Assembly: GCF_018141165.1 (NCBI RefSeq) | Contig: NZ_CP058557.1 | Coordinates: 1,736,001 to 1,800,000 of the forward strand | Origin: Alkaliphilus sp. B6464 | Lineage (GTDB): Bacteria; Bacillota; Clostridia; Peptostreptococcales; Natronincolaceae | Length of the DNA: 64,000 nt | Direction of reading: 5' to 3' | Shown here: piece after piece, positions 49,261-57,021 of the stretch | Layout of the letters: the number at the start of each line of letters is the position of its first letter | How positions within the stretch are numbered: position 1 is the first letter of the stretch | Made by a program: the position numbers and the translations under genes | Notes under the pieces: model-generated | Told to the model about the DNA's origin: nothing | Databases searched by the model: none | What the model saw: only the letters and a program-made list of their open reading frames with translations

Positions 49261-49542
49261 ATGAAAAATTGGATTAATACAGAGGCTGATATTTTTATTA
49301 AAGCCAAAGAAATTGTAAATAAATATGATGTAGCAGACTTACTTACAAGCGCGCCAGAAGATGAGTATGAATCTGAAATTGTTGATATCTTAAATAGATG
49401 TTGGCACATAACTGATGTAAATGTAATGTCGGATAAGTTGGAAGGGATATTTGATTATTGGTTTACTAAAAATGCTTATGATGATAGAAAGATACCCAAT
49501 TTAGCTAAAGATTTAACGAATCTTTTCAATAATATAGAGTAG
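49261..49542 (+). CDS. DUF1871-like small protein
   Basis: 93 residues, acidic and helical, cytosolic. LLTSAPEDEYESEIVDILNR near residue 29 and the IFDYWF segment match the pattern I know for DUF1871 proteins (PEDEYD.EI..I). Function unknown. GAAAGGG lies before the ATG. The stop codon is only one base from the truncated transposase frame that follows, so the element end abuts this gene. Confidence 0.65.
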   Translation: MKNWINTEADIFIKAKEIVNKYDVADLLTSAPEDEYESEIVDILNRCWHITDVNVMSDKLEGIFDYWFTKNAYDDRKIPNLAKDLTNLFNNIE

Positions 49543-49543
49543 T

Positions 49544-49987
49544 ATGTTAAAAATTATAATTATAAATACAAGAATTGGAAAGATCCTAAGGAAATTGTGC
49601 CAACAAAAAGGAGTAGAAATATTAGAAGCAACAGTTTGTACAGATCATATACATATGTTCATAGCTATACCACCCAAATATAGTGTTTCAAGCGTCATGG
49701 GATATTTAAAAGGGAAAAGTTCATTAATGATATTTGATAGACACGCAAATTTGAAATACAAATATGGAAATAGACATTTCTGGTGCAGAGGATATTATGT
49801 AGATACAGTAGGACGCAATGAAAAAGCAATCAGAGAATATGTTAGAAATCAAATACAAGACGATATAGCCAGTGATCAAATAAGTCTTAAAGAATATATG
49901 GACCCGTTTAAGGGCGAGCAAGAAGAATGGGTATTACGGAAAGCATATGCTTATTTACATAAGTGGATTGCTTTTGCAATACCATAA
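49544..49987 (+). pseudogene. IS200/IS605 TnpA transposase, 5'-truncated
   Basis: 147 residues. HUH motif VCTDHIHMFIAIPP near residue 35, then YLKGKSSLMIFDRHANLKYK, RHFWCRGYYVDTVGRN and the catalytic-Tyr helix AIREYVRNQ. These are the TnpA (Y1 transposase) signatures. The usual N-terminus of about 45 residues with a KYHIVFTPKYRR-like strand is missing, and the frame opens with unrelated residues (MLKIIIINTR). The C-terminus has an unusual extra 25 residues (EEWVLRKAYAYLHKW). It has no good ribosome site and is probably inactive. Confidence 0.8.
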
Positions 49988-50075
49988 GAAACAATGCGGA
50001 AAATTATTTCTTATTTATATCATATGGATAAGGATCATTTGGATGATGGGGAACTAAATAAGAGTGTATAGAATG

Positions 50076-50110
50076 TTAGGGTAGGGGTTAGGCTCTACCT
50101 CTTTTTTTAT
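50076..50110 (+). terminator. Recurring terminator family, copy 3
   Basis: TTAGGGTAGGGGTTAGGCTC then TACCTCTTTTTTTA. It shares its stem and tail with the copies at 36503, 51152 and 51521. Confidence 0.75.
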
Positions 50111-50196
50111 TTTTGCAGATATTAATAATTGTCTAGTATTTAAATAAATATTATGCAAAAAATAAGATCAACTAAATATAAAAGAGGTGAATTAAT

Positions 50197-50415
50197 TTGA
50201 GTAGGAGAGGTCCGCTAGATCCTAATGCAGTAAAAGCATTAAACGAAATGAGACTTGAAATAGCCAAAGAATTAGGTGTTACTAATAATATTATTGCAGA
50301 AAAGGATAATACACATATATATGAGCAGATTAAAATTGGTGGAAAAATTGGAGGTAACATGACAAGAAGATTAGTAGAGATTGGACAAAATCAACTGATT
50401 AATAAAAAACAATAA
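50197..50415 (+). CDS. Alpha/beta-type small acid-soluble spore protein
   Basis: 72 residues. It has the SASP pattern EMRLEIAKELGV near residue 17 and the conserved C-terminal GGKIGGNMTRRLVEIGQNQL near residue 47. These proteins coat and protect spore DNA and feed amino acids at germination. The germination-protease site usually sits in an EIA-type sequence (MRLEIAKE here). The start is TTG at 50197 after AAGAGGTGA. It lies among other spore-type small genes. Confidence 0.93.
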   Translation: MSRRGPLDPNAVKALNEMRLEIAKELGVTNNIIAEKDNTHIYEQIKIGGKIGGNMTRRLVEIGQNQLINKKQ

Positions 50416-50510
50416 AAGAGTAAAGGACAGCTTCGATATTCTATATAACAAAATATTAAAGTATCAAAGTATCAATAATGTCATTCATAAGATATGAAAG
50501 GAGAATACAT

Positions 50511-50807
50511 ATGAAATCGTGGAAAAAGCCACTCAAGTTTATTACCATTTCGCTAGTAATTATTATTGGGTTAGTAAGTTGCCGCGCTGCCAAGATACCA
50601 ATAAATGAAAGAATTCAAACTCCTACTGAAAAAACAACACCAGTAAAACCTTAGACATTTAGAACTATGGCAGTTTTATTTTATACAGCGAATGAAGGTA
50701 TAAGTGTAACTGAAAATATAGTGTTGTTTGGTGTGCATTTACCTCCTGATATATTAGATGCGCTTAAAAAACTAAAAGATAATACAGAAAATAAAATGTT
50801 AGGGTAG
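50511..50807 (+). pseudogene. Small lipoprotein frame interrupted by an in-frame TAG
   Basis: ATG at 50511 after AAAGGAG. The first 47 codons give a lipoprotein signal (FITISLVIIIGLVSC, lipobox LVSC) and a short tail, ending at TAG (50652-50654). The same frame continues for 50 more codons with coding-like composition (VLFYTANEGISVTENIVLFG and PPDILDALKKLKDN) to TAG at 50805. Either a longer lipoprotein was cut by a nonsense change, or a real 47-residue lipoprotein is followed by chance open frame. I do not recognise the family. Confidence 0.5.
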
Positions 50808-50870
50808 AAATTGACAAATTACATGTTTATAGGCAAAACAGTTACATAGCATGTAGTATGCAACCATTTA

Positions 50871-50910
50871 AGGGGAGCACCTATTAATTTAGGTTACTCC
50901 TCTTTTTATT
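50871..50910 (+). terminator. Terminator after the small lipoprotein frame
   Basis: AGGGGAGCACCTA / TAGGTTACTCCT with loop TTAATT, then CTTTTT. Confidence 0.8.
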
Positions 50911-50998
50911 TCTACACAAATATATCACAATATATAATTTGTTACATAATATATATTACAGCTACTAACAATTGAAATTGAGAAAGGTGGTGTAATGT

Positions 50999-51136
50999 AT
51001 GAGCGGAATTGTTGAAAATAAAGGATGTAACGGAGGTTTCGATGGTCTTTTCGGAGGTAATTTCATTTTTATCATCTTTTTAATTATTATCTTATGTTGT
51101 GTATGTGGAGGCAGACGCGGTTTTTTCGGTTTCTAA
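50999..51136 (+). CDS. YjcZ-like Gly-rich small membrane protein, copy 1
   Basis: 45 residues: MSGIVENKGCNGGFDGLFGG, one membrane helix (FIFIIFLIIILCCVC), then a GGRRGFFGF tail. The pattern Gly-rich head, single hydrophobic helix and Gly/Phe/Arg tail fits the YjcZ/sporulation small-protein family. AGAAAGGTGG lies before the ATG at 50999; an overlapping ATG at 50995 opens only six codons. It is followed by the recurring terminator. Confidence 0.8.
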   Translation: MSGIVENKGCNGGFDGLFGGNFIFIIFLIIILCCVCGGRRGFFGF

Positions 51137-51151
51137 ACTTTAAAAACAGTG

Positions 51152-51188
51152 TTAGGGTAGAGCATAAGCTCTACTCTTTTTTTTATTT
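51152..51188 (+). terminator. Recurring terminator family, copy 4
   Basis: TTAGGGTAGAGCATAAGCTC then TACTCTTTTTTTTA. Stem GTAGAGC/GCTCTAC with loop ATAA. Confidence 0.85.
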
Positions 51189-51310
51189 TGTATAGAGATA
51201 TCACAATTTATAGATAACTTCATAATATATTATAGCTACTAAAATTTTAGAACAGAAAGAAAAAAGTTCTATACTTAGTGGTAATTAAAGTAAAAAGGTA
51301 GGTGTAATAT

Positions 51311-51505
51311 ATGTCTGAAATTGCTAAAAAAGGTGGAGGTTTTGGTGGTTTTTTTGGAAATCAAAGTAGTATGCTTTTCTTCTTCTTGATTTTGGTTATA
51401 ATTTTCTGTAACTGTGGTGCTTTTGTAGAATCTGGAGATAGTTTATTATTCTTCTTCCTATTACTTGTTGTACTATTTTGCGGACGTGGCTTTTTCTGTA
51501 TCTAA
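51311..51505 (+). CDS. YjcZ-like small membrane protein, copy 2 (two helices)
   Basis: 64 residues. Gly/Phe-rich head (MSEIAKKGGGFGGFFGNQSS), a first hydrophobic helix (MLFFFLILVIIFCNCG), a short loop, and a second one (LLFFFLLLVVLFCGRG). It looks like a YjcZ-type protein with a repeated helix. AAAAAGGTAGGTG precedes the ATG. It is tandem with copy 1 and has the same kind of terminator, suggesting an old duplication of gene plus terminator. Confidence 0.75.
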   Translation: MSEIAKKGGGFGGFFGNQSSMLFFFLILVIIFCNCGAFVESGDSLLFFFLLLVVLFCGRGFFCI

Positions 51506-51520
51506 ATAGAAAAAATAAAA

Positions 51521-51557
51521 TTAGGGTAGAGCTTAAGCTTTGCCCTCTTTTTTTTAT
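51521..51557 (+). terminator. Recurring terminator family, copy 5
   Basis: TTAGGGTAGAGCTTAAGCTT then TGCCCTCTTTTTTTT. Stem GGGTAGAGC/GCTTTGCCC with loop TTAA. Confidence 0.85.
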
Positions 51558-51639
51558 GCATTTTTAAAACAAAACACCTCACAGAATTAGTTATATTCAA
51601 TTATTTTTTACATATCCATATGTTATATCATTTATATAC

Positions 51640-51770
51640 ATGCGCTTGTTAATCGCTTACTTTTTAATTCAGCAGTAGACATATTGCAGACACTTGTTAT
51701 TTGGGGCGTTATTAACCTTTTGGAAGGTTATGGTAACCATAACACCAGTGCAAATGGGCAAGGTGCATAA
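51640..51770 (+). pseudogene. Maff2-family (conjugative element) gene fragment
   Basis: One frame reads LLFNSAVDILQTLVIWGVIN followed by LLEGYGNHNTSANGQGA and TAA at 51768. This matches the small membrane protein Maff2 found in conjugative modules of Firmicute integrative elements, whose usual core is VNVLQTLV...GLGVWGVINLLEGYGNDNPGA. The middle (an ALGAG-type stretch) is deleted, and start and end are lost. It is a scar of an integrative element next to the less AT-rich genes that follow. Confidence 0.55.
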
Positions 51771-52017
51771 GGAAGCAACTACGCAACACTAAAACAACAT
51801 GATAGACAGCCAACAGACAGGGAAATATATTCACAAAAATCCTTATTCAAATTTTAGAGCATATTCACTAATTTTGCTTTAGCATAGTGATAAAAAAGGG
51901 CACATCCCGATGTTTCTTTGATATGCAACGCAAAGTTGACAGGAAGAAACGCTAACTTGGTTGTATATTCATGCTGTGTTATTTATAATTTAAGTACAGA
52001 AAAGGGGGTGAACATAT

Positions 52018-52917
52018 ATGACATTTGGCGAAAAATTAAAAGCTCTTAGAAAAGAGCATGGATATTCACAAGAGGAATTTGCACAGCATTTAGATGTATC
52101 GCGCCAAGCCGTGAGTAAATGGGAAAGCGACAGGGGGACACCGGAAACAGAAAAATTATTGCGGATTAGTACAATATTTGGTGTTACTTTAGATTATCTT
52201 CTGAAAGATGAACATACAGAGGATAATCAATATAATGGAGGGTATTATGTCAGTCGTGAAATGATAGACGGATTTCTCTCTTATAAACGTCAGGGAGCCA
52301 AAAGAATTGCAGTGGGTGTTGGATTGATAGTTCTGTCAAATATCTTCGGTTGTGTTCCTGTTTACAGGCAAGTTGCACTGGTATTCTACTGGGTAACAAT
52401 GGCATTGGGAATAGCTGTATTGGTATGGCATATTTTTCAGCCTAAACGTTATCAAGAGATAGGGGAAAAAACGCTTTTGTTTGATGACACAACAATCAAA
52501 GAGTTTAGGATAGAGCATGAAAAGAATAGAAAAAGATATGCTTTGCTGATAATTCTTGGAGTTATTATCTTAATTCTAAGTCCGCAAATTACCTTGATTG
52601 CCGAAAATTATTTTGACAGCGATGTAAGAAATGGATTGTCATGGATTTTGCATACTGCTTGGGCGGCCCTCTTTATCCTGTCAGGGCTTGCACTTCGTGC
52701 GGAAAATGTGATTGCACAAAACGCAAAGTATATCTCTAAAAAAAACAGCAAAGGTTGGTTTGCATGGGTCTATATAGCCCTGCCTGTTACTGTAATAGCA
52801 GTGGTAATCGGGATAGTTACAAATGCTTGGAGTCCAATTATACCTATAATTGCCTTGTTTTGTATTTTGTTGGCAACAGTATGTAAATTGTTGATAGAGG
52901 GGAGAAATTCTAAATGA
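52018..52917 (+). CDS. XRE-family regulator with membrane domain
   Basis: 299 residues. Helix-turn-helix at the N-terminus (FGEKLKALRKEHGYSQEEFA, then SRQAVSKWESDRGTPETEKL). Residues ~90-299 hold about five membrane helices, so the regulator is membrane-attached. Its base composition and codons (GCC, CGC, GGG runs) are less AT-rich than its neighbours, pointing to transfer, as does the Maff2 scar just upstream. AAAGGGGGTG precedes the ATG. It overlaps the next lipoprotein gene by 4 bp, so it likely controls or senses with it. Confidence 0.88.
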   Translation: MTFGEKLKALRKEHGYSQEEFAQHLDVSRQAVSKWESDRGTPETEKLLRISTIFGVTLDYLLKDEHTEDNQYNGGYYVSREMIDGFLSYKRQGAKRIAVGVGLIVLSNIFGCVPVYRQVALVFYWVTMALGIAVLVWHIFQPKRYQEIGEKTLLFDDTTIKEFRIEHEKNRKRYALLIILGVIILILSPQITLIAENYFDSDVRNGLSWILHTAWAALFILSGLALRAENVIAQNAKYISKKNSKGWFAWVYIALPVTVIAVVIGIVTNAWSPIIPIIALFCILLATVCKLLIEGRNSK

Positions 52918-53408
52918 ACAAAAAAATAATTATTACCATAGCATTGTCACTAATTACTATTTTAAGCGGTTGTTCTATTGGTACAACTACAAATGATAAA
53001 GAATATACTTCTCAGGACTTGCAACGCCTTTCCTGTATAGAGGTCTATTCGGCAGAAGATAATGTATTGATTAACACTATTGAAGATAGCGAAGTGCTAT
53101 TCCAGTTCAATGAGTTAGATAGTGAAGTTTCAGGCTTTGCAGGTAAAGGGAAAGAAATAGAGAAAATGCTGGAAGATAGCATACCAATGTATAAGATTGT
53201 AATTTATAAAACTCCTGCCGCAACTTATAATGACGGCAAACTAGAAAAAATAGTTACAATTACAACCTATAAAGATATAAACATGATTAAGACGGAAGTG
53301 TCAGCGGAAACAATCAAGTCCTTTTCTGTGCCATCCAAATACTTAACATTTTATGAGGATATTACGGACGAAAAAATGGAATTTCTTGTTTCGTTGGCAA
53401 GTTTTTAA
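52914..53408 (+). CDS. DUF5301-like lipoprotein, first half
   Basis: 164 residues with a lipobox ILSGC near residue 20. One DUF5301-like domain (IEVYSAEDNVLINTIEDSEV near residue 42; IYKTPAATYNDGKLEKIVTI near residue 102; YEDITDEKMEFLV). Its start overlaps the XRE gene (ATGA), so the two are coupled. The frame ends at TAA (53406-53408), but the same frame then continues, without another stop, into the next domain. Confidence 0.7.
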   Translation: MNKKIIITIALSLITILSGCSIGTTTNDKEYTSQDLQRLSCIEVYSAEDNVLINTIEDSEVLFQFNELDSEVSGFAGKGKEIEKMLEDSIPMYKIVIYKTPAATYNDGKLEKIVTITTYKDINMIKTEVSAETIKSFSVPSKYLTFYEDITDEKMEFLVSLASF

Positions 53409-53432
53409 CCCAAGAATGATGAATCAGACGAT

Positions 53433-53804
53433 ATGGAGGGTGCTAAACAATCCTATCACTTAGGAAATCCTAATATTGCTAAAATTGAAATTTATTCTGA
53501 AAACATCTTGATTAAATCGATTACAGACCAAGATAAATGTGCTGAATTTCAAGATAAGTCAGCCGGTTCTGAAAGCAACTATAAAAATGACAAATTTTAT
53601 GATGTGCTTTCCGACTTAAATCAAGAATATGTTTTTGTTGTCTACAAAGAGGAAAAAACACTATTAGGGGATTCTCAGTATGAAAAGATGTTTGAATTAA
53701 CAGTTTATGAGAGTTCTACTGTTATGAAAATGTATACTCCCCAAGAAGCCTCCCCATTTGGTTTGCAATTGTCGGAAAAAGAAAAAAACGTTGCTCGATG
53801 GTAG
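53433..53804 (+). CDS. DUF5301-like domain, second half (frame-linked)
   Basis: 123 residues from the first ATG; the open frame begins right after the TAA at 53408. It repeats the domain of the gene upstream (IAKIEIYSENILIKSITDQD; VFVVYKEEKTLLGDSQYEKM; ELTVYESSTVMKMYT). It has no signal peptide and no good ribosome site. It is therefore probably the C-terminal half of a two-domain lipoprotein separated by a nonsense codon, or it is no longer translated. Confidence 0.5.
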   Translation: MEGAKQSYHLGNPNIAKIEIYSENILIKSITDQDKCAEFQDKSAGSESNYKNDKFYDVLSDLNQEYVFVVYKEEKTLLGDSQYEKMFELTVYESSTVMKMYTPQEASPFGLQLSEKEKNVARW

Positions 53805-53828
53805 TCAGTTGTGCCCTAATACTGTTCT

Positions 53829-53863
53829 AGTCATGACCGCCAGCTAAGCCGGCGGTCATGATT
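53829..53863 (+). terminator. GC-rich hairpin closing the transferred block
   Basis: TCATGACCGCC / GGCGGTCATGA with loop AGCTAAGCC. Very GC-rich for this genome and followed by only a short T-containing stretch; such hairpins are common in mobile elements of gut Firmicutes. It may end the XRE-DUF5301 unit. Confidence 0.65.
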
Positions 53864-53950
53864 ACCATTTCATAAAACCTTTAATGATGATCAGATTAGG
53901 GATATTGTGCCTCTAATAAGCACAACAGGTTAAACATGCTTAATTAATTA

Positions 53951-54118
53951 TTATTTTATGTTGTGATACTGAGACAAAAGTTGATCAAGTAATTCGCTCA
54001 GTTTAACTACCTCTGAGTCAGTGAGATTGTATTGTTTTTTACATATCAAGTCATGTAGTTCAACCTTAACAATTTCTATTTCATTGATTAATTCTATCAA
54101 TTTATTTTTGTTACACAA
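53951..54118 (-). CDS. Spo0E-like aspartyl-phosphate phosphatase
   Basis: 55 residues. Two-helix pattern: NKLIELINEIEIVKVELHDL, then YNLTDSEVVKLSELLDQLL. It matches the Spo0E family, with the S-x-x-x-D-type signature near SELLDQLL. These remove phosphate from Spo0A-P and delay sporulation. The start is TTG at 54116-54118, eight bases after AAAGGGG; no ATG is available in frame. Single-gene unit, opposite to its neighbours. Confidence 0.85.
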   Translation of the reverse strand: MCNKNKLIELINEIEIVKVELHDLICKKQYNLTDSEVVKLSELLDQLLSQYHNIK

Positions 54119-54297
54119 AATACATACCCCTTTTCGATAATTATTACATTTAACCTGTTGTACTATGGAAATTTTACAGTAGAAATAAGGTAAAATATAG
54201 GAATATAAATAAAAAACTAAAAAATACTTAGGCCACAGCAGAAGATGGATATAAATGAACTAATACTTATGCTGATTCAATTTCTAAATTTGATCTA

Positions 54298-54332
54298 TTG
54301 ACAATTCTACTTGAATATGATATTCTTTATCA
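54298..54332 (+). promoter_or_regulatory. feoA promoter with possible Fur box
   Basis: TTGACA at 54298-54303, 17-base spacer, TATTCT at 54321-54326. A Fur-like 7-1-7 element TGATATT-C-TTTATCA (54318-54332) overlaps the -10 box with two mismatches to TGATAAT-N-ATTATCA, so iron-loaded Fur would block the promoter. Confidence 0.6.
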
Positions 54333-54377
54333 ATAAGAGCGAGATGAGTATATAATGTAAGAAGGGACGAGATTGTG

Positions 54378-54593
54378 ATGTTATTATCAAAAGCAAAGAT
54401 CGGCCAGACATTTAATATTAAACAAGTTGAAGGTAAAGAAAATATAAAAAAGTTTCTTTTTACTTTGGGATGTTTTGAAGGGGAAGAGATTACTCTTATT
54501 TCCAAACTTGCAGGTAATTATATAGTTAATATTAAAGACAGTAGATATGCACTTGATGAAAAAATGGCAAAATCTATTGTGTTAGAAGCATAA
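54378..54593 (+). CDS. feoA: Ferrous iron transport protein A
   Basis: 71 residues, SH3-like beta barrel. Pattern: GKENIKKFLFTLGCFEGEEI near residue 19 and DSRYALDEKMAKSIVLE at the end. It is the small cytosolic partner of FeoB. The start is the ATG at 54378 (or GTG at 54375) after AAGGGACG. feoB begins 123 bp downstream, with its own Fur-like site between. Confidence 0.9.
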   Translation: MLLSKAKIGQTFNIKQVEGKENIKKFLFTLGCFEGEEITLISKLAGNYIVNIKDSRYALDEKMAKSIVLEA

Positions 54594-54625
54594 TGTTTAG
54601 TTTTGTATTAAATATTACATCATAG

Positions 54626-54648
54626 ATATGCTATGTATCATAGCATAT
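54626..54648 (+). terminator. Hairpin between feoA and feoB
   Basis: Perfect 10-bp stem ATATGCTATG / CATAGCATAT with a three-base loop. A T-poor tail follows, so it could be an RNA-processing or weak terminator element. Confidence 0.5.
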
Positions 54649-54665
54649 TATATTTGTTCTGTTAT

Positions 54666-54680
54666 TGATAATGATTATTA
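54666..54680 (+). promoter_or_regulatory. Fur box upstream of feoB
   Basis: TGATAAT-G-ATTATTA, a 7-1-7 inverted repeat with one mismatch to the Fur consensus, 36 bp before the feoB ATG. Confidence 0.75.
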
Positions 54681-54716
54681 ATATTAAACAAACTTTTATA
54701 ATGAGGGGGATTCACT

Positions 54717-56672
54717 ATGAAAATAGCATTAGCGGGTAATCCTAATTCAGGGAAAACTACGTTGTATAATGCAATTACAGGGAAGGCTGAGTCTGTAGGA
54801 AACTGGCCTGGTGTTACTGTAGCAAAAAAAGAGTCAGATCTTAAAAAAAAGTATAATCCGAATGGAATTGATGTAAGAATTGTTGACCTTCCGGGTACAT
54901 ACTCTATTTCGCCATTTACTGGCGAAGAAGCAATTACTAGAGACTTTATCTTAGGGGAAGAGCCAGATGTAATTATTAATATTGTCGATGGAGCTAACGT
55001 TAGTAGAAGTTTATTCTTTACAACTCAGCTTTTGGAATTAGGGATTCCTGTCATTATTGCCCTTAATAAGAATGATATTGTATCTAAAAGAGGAGATATT
55101 GTAGATCAAAATGCTTTAAGTAAAGCTTTAAATTGTAAAGTCGTGGCTACTACTGCTACATCAGAAAATGGATTATTAAATTTAATTAGTGAAGCTATTA
55201 AACTTGGCAAGGAAAAGAAACCTCAAATTGAACCTAATTTTGTAGGTAAAGATTCCAAAGACCCTGATACCGCACGACAAAAATTTGTGGATGAAATTGT
55301 TAAAAAATGTCAAGTTAAAAAAAGAGATGCTAGCCAAGTTACTTTTTCTGATAAAGTTGATAGAATTGTAGCACATAAATGGTTAGGATTACCGATATTT
55401 TTCTTGATAATGTGGGCAGTATTCTCATTTTCTATAGAAGGACTTGGTGGATATTTATCAGAGTATTTTAATGAAACCCTATTTGGAGAAATAGTACCAG
55501 ATTTAGCAAATGGTTTGTTAGAAGGACTGGGAGTTAGTCCGCTTTTGCAAGCTCTTATTGTAGACGGCGCTATTGGCGGGGTCGGAGCTGTTATAGGCTT
55601 TTTACCTCTAGTTATGGTATTGTTTTTTTGCCTATCACTACTTGAAGATTGTGGATATATGGCTAGAGTAGCAGTAGTAATGGATCGATTCTTCAAAAAA
55701 ATCGGATTGTCTGGTAAATCTATTATACCAATGATCGTAGGTTCTGGTTGTGCCATTCCTGGTGTTATGGCAACAAGAACAATTGAAGATGTTAATGAAA
55801 GAAGAATGACCACAATTCTTACTCCTTTTGTACCTTGCGGTGCTAAACTTCCAATTATAGCTCTTTTTGCAGCAGTATTTTTCCCGGAAAATATTTGGAT
55901 TGGACCTAGTATGTATATTATTGCTATTGGAATGATTGTAGTTGGTGGACTTTTATTAAAGAAAATTTTTGTGTGGGAGAATACATCTCAATTTATTATG
56001 GAGCTTCCAGAATATAAATTACCTAGTTTTAAATATGCTTTTCTACAAATGATAGATAAAGCAAAGGCTTTTATTTATAAAGCTACAACTATTATACTTG
56101 TATGTAATACACTTGTATGGTTTGCACAGGCATATAGTTGGGGACTTAGACCAGTAGAAGACCAAAGCTTAAGTATACTTGCTTCCATTGGAACATTAAT
56201 TGCTCCTATTTTGATTCCACTTGGATTTGTTGGATGGCAACTTGCGGCAGCCGCAATAACAGGTTTTATTGCAAAAGAAAATGTTGTTGCTACGTTTGCA
56301 GTGCTTTTAGCTGTGGCTTCAGAAGAGGCTCTGCATTTACCAGGAGGTGCTTTAACAGAATTTTTTACACCTGTAACAGCATTTGCTTATCTTGTGTTTA
56401 ATCTATTTACTCCGCCTTGTTTTGCAGCAATTGGAGCTATGAATTCAGAAATGGGTTCTAAAAAATGGTTATTTAAAGCTTTAGCTTTCCAATTTGCTGT
56501 GGGATATATTTTAGCTATGTTAGTAACTCAAGTTGGCTCTTTAATAGTGTATGGAACGCCAGCAGTAGGGTTCGTACCAGCTATAATTATAGCTGCTATT
56601 ACTGTAATTTATCTTATTATAACTATTAGAAAAACGGATTCCAAACGTGCTGAATTAGGAGTTGAGGTATAA
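54717..56672 (+). CDS. feoB: Ferrous iron transporter FeoB
   Basis: 651 residues. N-terminal G domain: GNPNSGKTTLYN (G1), WPGVTV (G2), DLPGTYSI (G3), NKND (G4). Then about eight to ten membrane helices with the metal-path cysteines in GSGCAIPGVMATRTIED near residue 343 and FVPCGAKLP near residue 375. It imports Fe2+. GAGGGGGAT precedes the ATG. The stop shares one base with the next small gene. Confidence 0.95.
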   Translation: MKIALAGNPNSGKTTLYNAITGKAESVGNWPGVTVAKKESDLKKKYNPNGIDVRIVDLPGTYSISPFTGEEAITRDFILGEEPDVIINIVDGANVSRSLFFTTQLLELGIPVIIALNKNDIVSKRGDIVDQNALSKALNCKVVATTATSENGLLNLISEAIKLGKEKKPQIEPNFVGKDSKDPDTARQKFVDEIVKKCQVKKRDASQVTFSDKVDRIVAHKWLGLPIFFLIMWAVFSFSIEGLGGYLSEYFNETLFGEIVPDLANGLLEGLGVSPLLQALIVDGAIGGVGAVIGFLPLVMVLFFCLSLLEDCGYMARVAVVMDRFFKKIGLSGKSIIPMIVGSGCAIPGVMATRTIEDVNERRMTTILTPFVPCGAKLPIIALFAAVFFPENIWIGPSMYIIAIGMIVVGGLLLKKIFVWENTSQFIMELPEYKLPSFKYAFLQMIDKAKAFIYKATTIILVCNTLVWFAQAYSWGLRPVEDQSLSILASIGTLIAPILIPLGFVGWQLAAAAITGFIAKENVVATFAVLLAVASEEALHLPGGALTEFFTPVTAFAYLVFNLFTPPCFAAIGAMNSEMGSKKWLFKALAFQFAVGYILAMLVTQVGSLIVYGTPAVGFVPAIIIAAITVIYLIITIRKTDSKRAELGVEV

Positions 56673-56812
56673 TGTCAGGAAATATAATAGTTGGTTTAAT
56701 TTTTGGAGGTATTTTAATATTTGCTTTAAGAAAAGTATATAATGACGCTAAAAATAATAAATGTAGTTGTGGAAGTAGTTGTTCCGATAAAAGCAAATGT
56801 AACAAATATTAG
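56672..56812 (+). CDS. FeoB-associated Cys-rich membrane peptide
   Basis: 46 residues, starting at the ATG that overlaps the feoB stop (TAATG). One membrane helix (IIVGLIFGGILIFAL) and a cysteine-rich tail (CSCGSSCSDKSKCNKY). It matches the FeoB_associated family, which sits after feoB in many Firmicutes and may handle iron on the membrane. Translational coupling with feoB is clear. Confidence 0.9.
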   Translation: MSGNIIVGLIFGGILIFALRKVYNDAKNNKCSCGSSCSDKSKCNKY

Positions 56813-56828
56813 TTAATATCTAGAAAAA

Positions 56829-56872
56829 AGGGGCTACGGATCAAAAATTTGATTCATAGTCTCTTTTTTATT
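56829..56872 (+). terminator. Terminator of the feo operon
   Basis: GGGGCTACGGATCAAA paired with TTGATTCATAGTCTC (imperfect), followed by TTTTTTA. Confidence 0.8.
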
Positions 56873-56950
56873 AAATTTCAAGATTTTTTTAAATATATAG
56901 CTTACTGCGATGTGAGCTTTTTTATCATAAAGCAAAAGAACAATAAATTA

Positions 56951-56998
56951 TTGACAAATATATTTCTGTCATTTATACTGATAATAACAATCATTATC
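56951..56998 (+). promoter_or_regulatory. Promoter and Fur box of the DUF3793-flavodoxin unit
   Basis: TTGACA at 56951-56956, 17-base spacer, TATACT at 56974-56979. Directly after the -10 box lies TGATAATAACA, then the 7-1-7 Fur element TAACAAT-C-ATTATCA (56984-56998), which would cover the transcription start. A strong iron-responsive promoter by sequence. Confidence 0.8.
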
Positions 56999-57021
56999 AA
57001 TTACGAAATGAAGGTGAGTAA

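Noticed and set aside
49994-50071. 25-codon frame after the transposase remnant
   Set aside because: No ribosome site or homology; probably chance.
55310-55813. 167-codon open frame opposite feoB
   Set aside because: Shadow of the feoB membrane region; no ribosome site or homology.
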